From NCBI RefSeq assembly GCF_031157255.1, contig NZ_JAVIFX010000008.1:1-64000 (forward strand): DNA of 64,000 nt, written 5' to 3'. A program made the position numbers and the translations under genes. Positions 26,437-35,630 of this stretch are shown here, one piece after another (position 1 is the first letter of the stretch; the number at the start of each line of letters is the position of its first letter). The DNA comes from Bradyrhizobium sp. LHD-71 (GTDB taxonomy: Bacteria; Pseudomonadota; Alphaproteobacteria; Rhizobiales; Xanthobacteraceae). The notes beneath the pieces were generated by a model, which made no database searches, was not told the origin of the DNA, and saw only the letters and a program-made list of their open reading frames with translations.

Positions 26437-27627
26437 ATGCTCAACAGCCTCGACCTTGAAGGCCGCCCGGAAGACACCCGCGTCGTCGTGGCGATGTCTG
26501 GCGGAGTGGATTCCTCGACCACCGCCGCACTGTTGAAGGCCGAAGGCTACGACGTCGTCGGGGTGACGCTGCAGCTTTACGATCATGGCGCTGCGATCCA
26601 CCGCAAGGGCGCCTGCTGCGCCGGGCAGGACATTTATGACGCCCGTCTGGTGGCGGAGCGCATCGGCATTCCGCACTACGTGCTCGACTATGAGGAGCGC
26701 TTCCGTGAGGCCGTCATCGAGCGCTTCGCCGACAGCTACGCTGCCGGCGAGACGCCGGTGCCCTGCATCGAGTGCAACCGTTCGATCAAGTTCGATCAGC
26801 TGCTGGCGACGGCGCGCCAGCTTGGTGCGCGCGCACTGGCCACCGGTCATTATGTTGCATCGCGCAGCCTCAGCGACGGTTCGCGCGCGCTGCATTGCGC
26901 GAAGGACACAGACCGCGACCAGAGCTATTTCCTGTTTGCGACCACGGCCGAGCAACTTGCAGACGTCCGTTTTCCGCTTGGCGACATGACGAAAACCGAA
27001 ACGCGCGAGCTTGCGCGTCGCTTCGGTCTGTCGGTCGCCGACAAGCACGACAGCCAGGACATCTGCTTCGTTCCGACCGGCCGCTATACCGACGTGATCG
27101 AGCGGTTGAAGCCGAATGCGGTCGAGCCCGGCGAGATCGTCGATCTGCACGGCCGGGTCCTCGGACGGCACGAGGGCATCGTGCATTTCACCGTCGGTCA
27201 GCGACGCGGTCTCGGCATCGCTGCCGCGGAGGCGCTCTATGTGGTGCGGCTCGATGCGAAGACGCGCCGCGTCGTGGTCGGTCCGCGCGAGGCACTGCGG
27301 ACGCGCAGCATCTCGCTGCGCGACGTGAACTGGATCGGCGACGGTGCATTGCCGCGCGCAAACGACCGTCGCGACATATTCGTCAAGGTGCGTTCGACGC
27401 GTCCGGCGCAACCGGCGTGGCTGCGATCAATCAACGGCGTCAGTGAGGTCGAATTGATCGACGGCGAGGAGGGCGTGTCGCCCGGCCAGGCTTGCGTGTT
27501 CTACGACGCGCCGACCGGTCAGGCGCGTGTGCTCGGCGGCGGCTTCATCGCGCGCACAGTGGCGATGGGAGACGACGCAGACAACAGCATAAATGCCGCG
27601 CGGCAGCTGGCAGCGTCGCGCGCTTAA
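26437..27627 (+). CDS. mnmA: tRNA-specific 2-thiouridylase MnmA
   Basis: A 396-residue enzyme that adds sulfur to U34 of Lys, Glu and Gln tRNAs. The N-terminal PP-loop is [30 protein letters not shown] and [17 protein letters not shown] carry the catalytic cysteine. The tRNA-binding [11 protein letters not shown] and [16 protein letters not shown] segments and the C-terminal Cys ([11 protein letters not shown]) are intact. The ATG at 26437 lacks a strong ribosome site; the reading begins [16 protein letters not shown] methyltransferase gene starts 19 bases after the stop. Confidence 0.95.
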   Translation: MLNSLDLEGRPEDTRVVVAMSGGVDSSTTAALLKAEGYDVVGVTLQLYDHGAAIHRKGACCAGQDIYDARLVAERIGIPHYVLDYEERFREAVIERFADSYAAGETPVPCIECNRSIKFDQLLATARQLGARALATGHYVASRSLSDGSRALHCAKDTDRDQSYFLFATTAEQLADVRFPLGDMTKTETRELARRFGLSVADKHDSQDICFVPTGRYTDVIERLKPNAVEPGEIVDLHGRVLGRHEGIVHFTVGQRRGLGIAAAEALYVVRLDAKTRRVVVGPREALRTRSISLRDVNWIGDGALPRANDRRDIFVKVRSTRPAQPAWLRSINGVSEVELIDGEEGVSPGQACVFYDAPTGQARVLGGGFIARTVAMGDDADNSINAARQLAASRA

Positions 27628-27646
27628 AGAAGCGTTTGGGGCGGGG

Positions 27647-28285
27647 ATGGGCAACGATATCGACCGCGACGGTGTCGCGAAGGCGTATGCGCGCTGGGCG
27701 CCGATCTACGACCTCGTGTTCGGTGCCGTGTTCGAGAAGGGACGGCGTGCTTCGATCGCGGCGGCCGACCGGGTCGGCGGCCGCGTGCTCGATGTCGGCG
27801 TCGGCACCGGCTTGTCGCTGTCGGACTATGCGCGGACGACACGGGTGTGCGGTGTCGATCTGTCGGAGCCGATGCTGCGCAAGGCGCAGGAGCGCGTGAA
27901 GGCCGACAAGCTCACCAATGTCGAGACGCTCGCGGTGATGGACGCGAAGGCTCTTGCTTTCGCTGACAACACGTTCGATGCGGTGGTGGCCCAATACGTC
28001 ATCACGACGGTACCTGATCCCGAAGGAACGCTGGACGATTTCGTACGCGTGTTGAAAAGCGGCGGCGAACTTATCCTCGTCAACCACATCGGCGCCGAAG
28101 CCGGCTCACGCAAGGCTTTCGAGGCGGCGTTCGCGCCGGTGGCGCGGCGGCTGGGCTGGCGGCCGGAGTTTCCCTGGGAGCGGCTAGCGACCTGGGCGGA
28201 GCGTCACGCTGGCGTGACGATGATCGAGCGCACGCCGATGCCGCCGCTCGGACATTTCTCGTTGATCCGTTATCGCAAGCATTAG
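27647..28285 (+). CDS. SAM-dependent methyltransferase, PmtA-like
   Basis: A 212-residue class I methyltransferase. SAM motif I is GRVLDVGVGTGLSLSDYART, motif II TRVCGVDLSEPMLRKAQERV, and motif IV NTFDAVVAQYVITTVPDPEG. The N-terminal AYARWAPIYDLVFGAVFEKG and length resemble the alphaproteobacterial phosphatidylethanolamine N-methyltransferase of the Rhodobacter PmtA type. UbiE-like enzymes share parts of this, so the substrate assignment is moderate. GGGG precedes the ATG at 27647. It lies 19 bases downstream of mnmA, probably in one transcript. Confidence 0.8.
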   Translation: MGNDIDRDGVAKAYARWAPIYDLVFGAVFEKGRRASIAAADRVGGRVLDVGVGTGLSLSDYARTTRVCGVDLSEPMLRKAQERVKADKLTNVETLAVMDAKALAFADNTFDAVVAQYVITTVPDPEGTLDDFVRVLKSGGELILVNHIGAEAGSRKAFEAAFAPVARRLGWRPEFPWERLATWAERHAGVTMIERTPMPPLGHFSLIRYRKH

Positions 28286-28402
28286 TTGATCCGAACCCAA
28301 GCGCGCGTGTTCCGCCGCCGTGGGCACCTGCTTTGTCAGGGGGAAAGCAGATCACAAAGCGAGATTCTCGGAACTCGGAGAGTGGCGGTTCGTTTTCATA
28401 AA

Positions 28403-28747
28403 ATGAGAACGCAGGCGACAATCGTTCTTCTCTTGCTCCTGACCGGGGCGGCCGCCGCGCAGGCGCCGCCGACGAACCCGCAGTTCGTGCCGTCGTCGCA
28501 GGCCACCGTCCGATGCGCCCCGATTCGGCCGCCGGATTCCGGGCCCGGAACAGGAGCCCCGCCCGGACAGACGACCGGACAATCGCGTGAACCTTTAAGC
28601 GACCGGTTGGCCCAATCGGAGGGGTTGTTGTGCCCGCCCTCGAACCTCGATCCAAAAATGCAAAAGGACGCACCCGAGGAGGGGAAAACGCCGGTGATTC
28701 CACCGCCCGGCAGCCCCGGCGGCGATCCAAGCGTACGGCCCAAATAG
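28403..28747 (+). CDS. Small secreted Pro-rich protein
   Basis: A 114-residue protein with a signal peptide (ATIVLLLLLTGAAAAQA) followed by a Pro/Gly-rich, disordered mature part (APPTNPQFVPSSQATVRCAP; LLCPPSNLDPKMQKDAPEEG), with two Cys that could be paired. The ATG at 28403 is preferred because it opens directly into the signal sequence. Function unknown. It lies between the methyltransferase and the tRNA-Met gene. Confidence 0.65.
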   Translation: MRTQATIVLLLLLTGAAAAQAPPTNPQFVPSSQATVRCAPIRPPDSGPGTGAPPGQTTGQSREPLSDRLAQSEGLLCPPSNLDPKMQKDAPEEGKTPVIPPPGSPGGDPSVRPK

Positions 28748-28857
28748 GGCGGCGTCGCTTTCGCGCTTTGCTTGACAGGCATTTGGCCCGCTCTTTATAT
28801 GCGGCCGTTCGCAGCCCCACCCGGCGGGCTCTCGATCCTTTTCGACGCGAACGACGT

Positions 28858-28934
28858 GGCGGGGTAGCTCAGCTGGTTAGAGCACGGGAATCATAATCCT
28901 GGGGTCGGGGGTTCGAGTCCCTCCCCCGCTACCA
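28858..28934 (+). tRNA. tRNA-Met (CAT)
   Basis: A 77-base cloverleaf. The acceptor GGCGGGG pairs with CCCCGCT (one G-U at position 1-72), the D-arm is GCTC...GAGC, the anticodon stem CGGGA/TCCTG encloses the loop ATCATAA with anticodon CAT, the T-arm is GGGGG-TTCGAGT-CCCTC, and the encoded CCA is at 28932-28934. The anticodon is read as elongator Met, although a lysidine-modified Ile tRNA has the same CAT. DNA downstream looks acquired, so the 3' end may have served as an integration site. Confidence 0.93.
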
Positions 28935-29372
28935 TCGGTCCCCCTCCCAAGAACGCAACGGTAACGGCAGCTTGAGCAGCTAGTCGCCCCTTACTTCGAT
29001 TGAGAGATCTCTTCGGTGCCCCTGGCGCCGTGACGATTACTTCAGCCACAAGCCGCCGAATGCTTTTGGGGTGTCGCTGCCCAAGCATCTAGAATGCAAA
29101 AAGGGGTGCTGGCCGCCCTTCTCGAAAGACATCCCCAAGAGCGCCTTCGGTTCCAGAAGAGGAGGTTGAGGAGCAAAGTCCGCTGGCAGGCGCTTAGACC
29201 GAACATTGCGGCAGCGTGCCTGCAACGCACAAAGTGAGCGTCACGACTAGACCACCGCGCCACACACCGGTGAGAACACCGAAATGAGGGCGGCGAGCAT
29301 GGCCAAAAGTGCGCGAGATATACTGCCAGTCTTCCGGGCCATGAAGTCTGTACCTGGATCGGCGAACCGCCC
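28935..29372. other. 438-bp stretch with no supported gene
   Basis: Directly after the tRNA-Met there is no convincing ORF with a ribosome site or domain. Open frames here mirror the tRNA or are Arg/Cys-rich in a way typical of chance. I saw no copy of the tRNA 3' end that would mark an attachment repeat. Confidence 0.6.
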
Positions 29373-30259
29373 CTATCTGAAATTGCGTGGCAGGAACCGA
29401 TGAATACTGGTCGCGGCAACGGCGCCGTGCGCCTCGGCAACACACAATTGGTGCAAGTCCGACACCACGTCCCCCGCGGCATAGAGGCCTGGAACGGTTG
29501 TGCAGTGCTTCTGATCGACGATCAACGCCCCGACCGAATCGCATCTGGCGCCGAGCTTCACGCCCATGCCCGAATTGACCTTGCAACCGGCTGCGACGTA
29601 AATTCTGTCAAACGTTCTGGGCGCAGCGGATTGAAACTCCATTGTCGCCGCAACGTCATCTGTTGTGATGCAGGTTGGCTGCCGCGGCACAATTTCGAAC
29701 GAGACGCCTTGGGAGCACGCAGCAGGATCGTCGAGAGCGATGAGCGTGACGTCGCGCGAGTACGCTCTCAGGAACTCGGCCTTGGGCAGACGTCAGCCAG
29801 GGTGCCGATCACCGCAATCCGCTTGTCGGTCGCTTCAAACGCATCGCAGACCGGGCAGTAACGGACGATCGCCTTTGCTTCAGCCTCTCGCAATCCGGCG
29901 ATCTTCGGTCGCACGTCGGTCAGTCCGGTCGCAATCAGAACCGCTGGCGCAACAGCGATCCTTTCGGTGAGTTTCAGCGCAAATTCGGCGCCGCACTTTT
30001 CCAGATCCGACGCAGTCTCGTTCGACACAAGCGCACCGCATTCGATCGCCTGCATGCGCAATCGCTCCAGCAGTCCAACGCCGGAAATTGCTGAAAATGC
30101 CGGATGATTATGCGCTCGCGGGATCAGCTGGGCTCGGCTTTGGCCCGCATCGACGAGCAGGGCGCGGCGGTGGAATCGCGCCAGATAGGTTGCCGCAGTC
30201 AGCCCGGCCGGACCACCGCCGATGATGATGCAGTCATAGGCATCCGTGTCGCGCGACAT
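29373..30259 (-). pseudogene. Thioredoxin-reductase-like FAD oxidoreductase, frameshifted
   Basis: The N-terminal half (start at 30257-30259, MSRDTDAYDCIIIGGGPAGL) carries the FAD dinucleotide motif and the redox CxxC in YCPVCDAFEATDKRIAVIG, but then ends in a wrong frame. The C-terminal half (29373-29690) continues with FDRIYVAAGCKVNSGMGVKL, LYAAGDVVSDLHQLCVAEAH and the end of the family. Adding one base around 29781-29789 (CTGCCCAAGG read as CTGCnCCAAGG) joins them as VCRKAEFLRAYSRDVTLIAL, giving about 296 residues, the normal length. So one base appears lost, by mutation or by sequencing error. Known homologues reduce small disulfides or thioredoxin-like partners. Confidence 0.85.
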
Positions 30260-30461
30260 GATCGAAGCCTCTGTGAGCTGGCCAACATCATCAGCCGGCA
30301 ACCTTCAGGCGCCCCGTAGGTTCCTGGTGGGCTGCCCCGCGGGCACCTTCGACGCCAGACAGCGGCGCGACCTCGCACCAACCTGCAGGCCGTTCTCACA
30401 ATCCAACTGCTCCGAAAGGGCCAGGCTGGGCGCCGCTCGTGCACCGTTTCTTTGCGCCGAC

Positions 30462-30860
30462 CTAGAACGGTTGCCCGATCCCCAGCATGTTGCCTTCGCT
30501 GTCGCGGAACCAGGCGGCGAACTCACCGGACCCCTTGCTCGGATAATTACCCTCAATCGTCGCAATGCAGTTCTTGGTGGCGAGTGGCGGCTCGTTGTAC
30601 TCCTCGAACACGACGCCTCGCTGCCGCAGCTCGGCGACTGTTGTGCTGAGATCGGCGACCTCGAATCCCATTTGTGTGAACGAACCGTCGGACGCGCCGG
30701 TTGATGCGAAGAGTGCGAACTCGCACTCGCCGACGACATAACGGAGACCTCCTGGGCGCTCCTCGGTCGGGTGCAGATCCAGCTTTTCGGCATACCACGC
30801 GCGGGCCCGATCGAGTTCCTTTGCTGGCAATCGGACCACCACCTTTCGCATGCCAAGCAT
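30462..30860 (-). CDS. VOC (glyoxalase/bleomycin-resistance) family protein
   Basis: A 132-residue single-domain VOC protein. MRKVVVRLPAKELDRARAWY is the first strand and helix, followed by LDLHPTEERPGGLRYVVGEC, FTQMGFEVADLSTTVAELRQ, and the closing AAWFRDSEGNMLGIGQPF, with the metal-ligand glutamate in DSEGNMLG. Could be a dioxygenase, glyoxalase-type isomerase or drug-binding protein. The ATG at 30858-30860 has AGGAGG eight bases upstream. A longer frame to 31304 passes through the tRNA fragment and is not real. Confidence 0.87.
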   Translation of the reverse strand: MLGMRKVVVRLPAKELDRARAWYAEKLDLHPTEERPGGLRYVVGECEFALFASTGASDGSFTQMGFEVADLSTTVAELRQRGVVFEEYNEPPLATKNCIATIEGNYPSKGSGEFAAWFRDSEGNMLGIGQPF

Positions 30861-30973
30861 CGTTCGCTCCTCCTGTACATCAATGAAATTCCCGCCGCGT
30901 AGGGGAGGGCGGTTGGTGCGCTGTTGAAGAGGCAACCAGGACATTCCCAAACAATCCCAGTACTTGCTGAACT

Positions 30974-31023
30974 GCAGACCCTTAATCAGCGAGTCGTGGG
31001 TTCGAGCCCTACATCGCCCATCA
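30974..31023 (+). other. tRNA-Lys-like 3' fragment (possible attachment-site remnant)
   Basis: GCAGACCCTTAATCAGC covers an anticodon arm with loop CCCTTAA (anticodon CTT, Lys; one mismatch in the stem). It is followed by GAGTC, a T-arm GTGGG-TTCGAGC-CCTAC and the 3' acceptor strand ATCGCCC-A-TCA. The 5' half of a tRNA (acceptor and D-arm) is absent. This is what a tRNA-targeting integrase leaves at the far end of an element. No integrase was found nearby, so the element may be decayed. Confidence 0.6.
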
Positions 31024-31030
31024 AAAAGAA

Positions 31031-31237
31031 TCAAAATAAGGTTGTCGAGCGAGGATGGCGCCGCGCCTCGATCTCTGCAATGTCCGCTGGATCCGCGGCT
31101 AGCCGTCTGAAGACAGCACACGTATGATCTGCGAGTACGATGCAGCGGATCTGGCGAGCGTACGCAATGTCCAACGGGCGGCTGACGCCAAGTTTGAGCA
31201 GGTCTGGGTCGCTGACGTTCTTGGTGAGCTTTAGCAA
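31031..31237 (-). CDS. Unrecognised small ORF, weak support
   Basis: A 68-residue reading with a TTG start and no ribosome site (LKLTKNVSDPDLLKLGVSRP, LDIAYARQIRCIVLADHTCA). The composition is protein-like, and the frame stays plausible upstream of the TTG (ATLVSGARLL), so it could be the end of a truncated gene. No function recognised. Confidence 0.3.
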   Translation of the reverse strand: MLKLTKNVSDPDLLKLGVSRPLDIAYARQIRCIVLADHTCAVFRRLAADPADIAEIEARRHPRSTTLF

Positions 31238-31316
31238 TCTCGCACCCGAGACCAGTGTGGCGTGTTGCCAAACGTCGCTGCGCCAAAATGACGTCCGTAT
31301 TCACGCGGTATGCGCT

Positions 31317-32666
31317 TTATGGAATGAGGTGCAGGGTGTGAGGCCCGGGCACAACGTCGAGTTCGTAGTTTGTGCGTTCGAGTCTAGGGATGCCCTCGTC
31401 GACGAGGCGCCAAAACTCCACGACGCCGCGTCTGCGTCGCGGCTCGTAGCGGTCGAAATGGGTGACGGCGACGAAGTTTCCGGATGCATCGAACGCGAGC
31501 CCTTCAGTCAGGATGCCTTGCAAGGGATAGTTGGCGATCTGGTCCATTCGTCCCGTGCGCGGATCGAGCGAGAGGAGATCGAGCGCACCGCCGGCGGTGA
31601 GCCTGTCATCGCTCCACGGCATGAAGCTGCGGGTCAATGCTGCGGTGACTATGAACCGGCCGTTCGGCGAAAAGGCAATTCCTTCCGGGCTGACGCTCGC
31701 CGCCGCCGTTCCCGTAACAGCATGGCGTGCGTTCTCTCGATCGAAACGGACAGCGGTGAGGCTGCCGGGAGGCGGGTTGAGATAGTTCGGCGGCGGAGCA
31801 TCTCCCCAATGAAGATTTGTTGTGACGAAGTACTGGCCGTCCGGCGAAAACGCGCCCTGATCGGGAAAATCGCCAGTCTTCGCAGCATTACCCCATTGCT
31901 CGAGCCGAACCTGCCCTTGGCTCTCGCTGACCCGATAGAAGCGTATCTCGTCTTCGAACGGCAATGTCAGCGCGAGAAAGTTGCCCGACGGATGCCACTG
32001 CACGCGCCCCACCCGGCGAAGGGGCCGTCCACCCACCTCAATACCGAACGCCGTGGCCTCGGGCCCGATTGTACCGTCGGCGCTGATCCTGCGCAGGACG
32101 ATATGCCTGCCGGGCTCGTAAGTGTTGACGGCAAGCATTCGGCCGTTGGGGCTAAGGTCGATCGTGTGAGTATGGTGCGCAACGACGACACTTTCGACGA
32201 TCTTCGGAGCGGTGCGGTCCTGCAGGTCGACAACCGTCACATGCGATTCGCTCGAAAGCCCCTGAAACACATTCGGAACGGATTCGACTCCGTCCGGGGC
32301 ATTGCCTCGCGTTTCAAGCACGTAGGCGAACCGGCCATCGGGCGACGCGGTCACCTGAAAGGGAGGTCCGACCACCGAGTTGGAGACGGGAACCTCAGCG
32401 ATGTTGACATTTTCATCCAACTTTCCGGCGGGTCGGATCGGAAGCGACAGGACGGACAGAGTATCGGCGGCATTCACGCGATCGCGCGCAGACCTGACAA
32501 GCTTGCCATCGACGAAACCACTCGCCGGCATCGACGTGTCGGAAAGGACGAGCAATGCACGTCCGGTGAAGGCGGGAGCTTCCTGACCGCAAGCCGCCTC
32601 GGTGAATGTGAGAAGCAGGGTGCCAGTAAGGAGACGAGCAAAAGAGAATCTGAACGGCGAACCCAT
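31317..32666 (-). CDS. Secreted beta-propeller (YVTN/lactonase-like) protein
   Basis: A 449-residue protein with a signal peptide (FARLLTGTLLLTFTEAACG). The mature part is a seven-bladed-propeller type with repeated S-P-D/N-G-R-x units: FQVTASPDGRFAYVLETRGN, HTIDLSPNGRMLAVNTYEPG, GAFSPDGQYFVTTNLHWGD and IAFSPNGRFIVTAALTRSF. This places it with YVTN-repeat or lactonase-like surface or periplasmic proteins. The first ~20 residues of the mature chain are variable, and no catalytic residues can be assigned. It is divergent from a LysR gene 104 bases away, which may control it. Confidence 0.85.
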   Translation of the reverse strand: MGSPFRFSFARLLTGTLLLTFTEAACGQEAPAFTGRALLVLSDTSMPASGFVDGKLVRSARDRVNAADTLSVLSLPIRPAGKLDENVNIAEVPVSNSVVGPPFQVTASPDGRFAYVLETRGNAPDGVESVPNVFQGLSSESHVTVVDLQDRTAPKIVESVVVAHHTHTIDLSPNGRMLAVNTYEPGRHIVLRRISADGTIGPEATAFGIEVGGRPLRRVGRVQWHPSGNFLALTLPFEDEIRFYRVSESQGQVRLEQWGNAAKTGDFPDQGAFSPDGQYFVTTNLHWGDAPPPNYLNPPPGSLTAVRFDRENARHAVTGTAAASVSPEGIAFSPNGRFIVTAALTRSFMPWSDDRLTAGGALDLLSLDPRTGRMDQIANYPLQGILTEGLAFDASGNFVAVTHFDRYEPRRRRGVVEFWRLVDEGIPRLERTNYELDVVPGPHTLHLIP

Positions 32667-32749
32667 GGTTTGATCCTTACAATCCCAGCCCGCGTATTGA
32701 TCGACCAATCTGTTTGTGTTGAGAATTGCGAATAGCGAGAATATACCGT

Positions 32750-32762
32750 TCGTAAAATACGA
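32750..32762. promoter_or_regulatory. Candidate operator between propeller and LysR genes
   Basis: TCGTA-AAA-TACGA is a perfect 5-bp inverted repeat, nine bases before the LysR ATG and in the 104-base divergent region. LysR proteins often bind such short dyads in the shared promoter. Confidence 0.35.
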
Positions 32763-32770
32763 GAAATGAA

Positions 32771-33712
32771 ATGGACCGGCTGTCGGCAATGCGATTATTT
32801 GTACGCATCAGTCAGCTTGGTTCGTTCACCCAGGCTGCGGCAAGTTTGCGGATATCATCCGCCACGGCGACGGAACGGATCAGACGCCTCGAGTCGGAAC
32901 TGAACACGAAGCTGCTCAACCGCTCGACGCGTAAAGTGGCCCTGACCGAGGAGGGCGAGCGCTACTTCAAGACCTGTCAAAGCGTGCTGGATGAACTCGA
33001 AGAGGTTGAACAGTCGATCGGGGAAGCCAACAAACTCCGGCGCGGTAGCGTGACAATGAGCGTGAACGTTGGCATCTATCGGGCGATGCTGCTGCCAAGG
33101 ATCGCGTCGTTCGCAAGCGACCATCCGGATCTCCGGTTACAGATCATGATCACCGACCAGCGGGCTGATTTCGTCCGCGACAATATCGACTTTGCGGTGC
33201 GTATCGGCGGACTGGAGGATCAGGATCTCATCGTTCGCTCCCTGGGCACGCCGATGCGCATCACGGTCGCCTCTCCGAAATACATTCGTCGTTACGGGAT
33301 GCCGCAGTCGCCCGAGGAGATTCGTCAACACAGGACCGTCGAGTTTCTTCTGCCACGGGATCGTAAATCGCTCGCATGGGAATTCGGCTCCCGGGGAAAG
33401 AAGAGCGAGCTTCACCTCGGCGGCCCGATTGCGCTGAACGATGCGGAGGGCAGAGTCAAACTTGCCGAAGACGGCTTTGGCATCGCCCAGACCGTCTGCT
33501 TTTTAGCGGCGGAAAGCATTGCACGAGGGCGGCTCGTTCGGCTGCTTAAGGATTGGGAAACGCCGGCGCCGGAGATTTCAATTCTGTATTCGCGAAACCG
33601 ATATCTGCCTGTCAGAGTCAGGCTCGTGATGGACTTCGTGGCGGAGTTGATTACGGAGCGGCTAAAGGCCGCTAGCGCGATTCTTGGACGAACTAGCGTC
33701 GTTCGGACATGA
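32771..33712 (+). CDS. LysR family transcriptional regulator
   Basis: A 313-residue LysR regulator. The N-terminal winged HTH is FVRISQLGSFTQAAASLRIS with SATATERIRRLESELNTKLL and NRSTRKVALTEEGERYFKTC. The effector domain follows (VRIGGLEDQDLIVRSLGTPM and ITVASPKYIRRYGMPQSPEE), of the CrgA/DhR-type subgroup. It is divergent from the beta-propeller gene. The C-terminal end, after RLVMDFVAELITERLKAASA, is slightly longer than usual. The ligand is unknown. Confidence 0.93.
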   Translation: MDRLSAMRLFVRISQLGSFTQAAASLRISSATATERIRRLESELNTKLLNRSTRKVALTEEGERYFKTCQSVLDELEEVEQSIGEANKLRRGSVTMSVNVGIYRAMLLPRIASFASDHPDLRLQIMITDQRADFVRDNIDFAVRIGGLEDQDLIVRSLGTPMRITVASPKYIRRYGMPQSPEEIRQHRTVEFLLPRDRKSLAWEFGSRGKKSELHLGGPIALNDAEGRVKLAEDGFGIAQTVCFLAAESIARGRLVRLLKDWETPAPEISILYSRNRYLPVRVRLVMDFVAELITERLKAASAILGRTSVVRT

Positions 33713-34937
33713 TCGTCCGCGAGAGACGAGCGCGGCTGACTGACCCGATCGTCGTGGCGCGGAACGGCGGTACCACCGCGGCGAACGCCTTCCATCTCCC
33801 GCGGCATCGTCGCAATGCCGACCATCACGATCGGATGCCATACAAGCGGCTCAGGAGCCGAGGTCTTGGGCGGCGCCGGTGACTCGCTCGAAGGCTAGAA
33901 GTCTTTTGTCAACGCTCGCTTCGCAAAGCAAAGCCTCGCCAACGATACCAGCGAGGCTTCAAAGCCATCATCTCAGTACATCCGTGAATGATGGCTCAAT
34001 CAGACGAGCTCAAGATTTTCCGCGCTCGAATTGCCGCGCAGCTTATCCGCTTTCAGCTCGTAGGAGAGCTTCTGGCCCTCACCAAGGCCGGTCATCCCAG
34101 CTCGCTCAACCGCGCTGATGTGCACAAACACGTCGTTCCCGCCGAAGACCTCATTCAACCCAGTGACGGCGACCATTTCAATCTGCGGTCCGTGCGGGCC
34201 GCGTGTTGCGGACGACCTCGGCCCAGGATTTAACGCAGCTGAGTGGTAGTTCCCGCGTGATACATGCTGCCAGTGTGCTGTGGGTGCTATGTGGGGGTTC
34301 CGGAGGAGAATAAAACCCCGCAGGGGATCAGAGATTCAGGGCGGTGACCAACTGTCCGCCTGATGATCCGATGCGTGAACCGCCATGATGGGATTGTACC
34401 GCACGACCACGCCCGAACCCGAGATTTCGAGCAGGGCCGGATTAAGGCGCATTCATGCTGCGCGTCTCTGCCGCGCTGGCTGAGAGAGAGCGCACGGCAT
34501 TTCAGGCAGGTGCGAAGTTGAGTAATGTGGCGCAGACCTGGATCAGGCAGGCTTGGCGGGAAGGGGGTGATCCATGTCCGGGCTGCTGATGGCTCGCGCC
34601 GTGCGTTATCCTGCACTTGCCGCAGTTCAAGAAGGGGGGGTCAACGCGGGCCGAAATCCCTGGTGCGCCCACGAGCGCCGCTTCCGGTCGCTCAGCCACG
34701 AGAAGTGGCCTCGCTCCTTGCTGCGTTATCTCCCGGCGCGAGCGTAATCTCTACGACGTAGCCTTTCTTGGCGGAAAGTTCTGTCTCGCATGATGCAGTG
34801 CCGCTGCGGCTGAGGAACCATCGCAAACCTTCCGACCTTAGCCCTGCTCGTGGAGATGCCAGATGACCAATTAAAACAGGAATCCGAATACTGACGATCG
34901 CAGCAGCCACGTCCAACGAAGCCCGGCAACTTGGGTA
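33713..34937. other. 1.2-kb stretch with no well-supported gene
   Basis: Several short frames exist (for example 33988-34233, an 81-residue reading starting MMAQSDELKIFRARIAAQLI, and 34692-34916 on the other strand), but none has a ribosome site or a recognisable domain. I consider this decayed or non-coding accessory DNA. Confidence 0.5.
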
Positions 34938-35150
34938 ATGGCCTTGGGGGCCCTTGTCATTGTCCTCGGCATTCTGGCGTGGGGCCTTGCGGGAAACAGT
35001 GACAAGGGAATGACTTCGCGGCCGAATACAGGAACGGAGGAGACCATGGGTTCATCGGCGGGCTCACCAAGCACACCCGCGCCTTCAGGGTCGTCCGGCA
35101 CGCCCAGCCAGCCGACGCAAAATCCAGGATCTCCGAAAGCAAACCGCTGA
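34938..35150 (+). CDS. Small single-pass membrane protein
   Basis: A 70-residue protein with one hydrophobic N-terminal segment (MALGALVIVLGILAWGLAGN) and a Ser/Pro/Gly-rich, disordered tail (GSPSTPAPSGSSGTPSQPTQ). It is a common layout for small inner-membrane proteins of unknown function in Bradyrhizobium-like genomes. There is no strong ribosome site. Coding is supported mainly by the clean amino-acid pattern. Confidence 0.6.
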   Translation: MALGALVIVLGILAWGLAGNSDKGMTSRPNTGTEETMGSSAGSPSTPAPSGSSGTPSQPTQNPGSPKANR

Positions 35151-35489
35151 ATTAAGCCGCCATCCCTACGAAGTGCGTGACTTGATGCAGAGCTCCAATC
35201 ACTGAGGAACGACTACATTGTCTTTATGTTGGGTTCATCGACTCTGGCAGCATTTGAGTCCAGGCTCAGTTCCCGATTAGCGCACCGCCGGAAGTGCCGA
35301 ACCGTCGAGTTTTGTGACGGGAATCGGCTTCACGCCGGACACGTAGCGCCTCTGAAGCGCGACATGATGGCGTTAGTGCGAAGAAGGGGCGCTCGATGGT
35401 GAGGCGCTGTTGCGCGCCTTCTCTATCCGCCATCCCAAAGTGATAGCGATGACTGTCAGTAAGCTGCAGAAGAAGCAAAGGAGGAAAGG

Positions 35490-35630
35490 ATGACTTCCCG
35501 CAAACCAAAATATCGGCCCGGCATAGATGACCCCCCGATCTCAGAGTGGGCCTGGCTCGCCAGCATTCTGGGCATCACGGCACTCGCAGGAGCTACAACT
35601 GCTTTCCTGAACCGCTTCAGGCGGAGTTAA
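35490..35630 (+). CDS. Very small membrane protein (46 residues)
   Basis: The reading MTSRKPKYRPGIDDPPISEW then AWLASILGITALAGATTAFL and NRFRRS ends at TAA 35628-35630. AAAGGAGG lies just before the ATG at 35490, giving one of the best ribosome sites in this stretch. It has one membrane segment with a basic N-terminus and a basic C-terminus. It is below the usual length cut-off. Function unknown. Confidence 0.65.
   Translation: MTSRKPKYRPGIDDPPISEWAWLASILGITALAGATTAFLNRFRRS

Noticed and set aside
30462-31304. 280-residue extension of the VOC gene
   Set aside because: It crosses the tRNA-Lys-like fragment. The ATG at 30860 has a perfect ribosome site.
31140-32735. 531-residue open frame on the plus strand
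   Set aside because: Antisense to the beta-propeller gene, whose repeats are clear on the other strand.
34262-34620. Possible IS remnant (GTTCCGGAGGAGAATAAAAC...)
   Set aside because: No transposase motif, terminal repeats or target duplication were seen.
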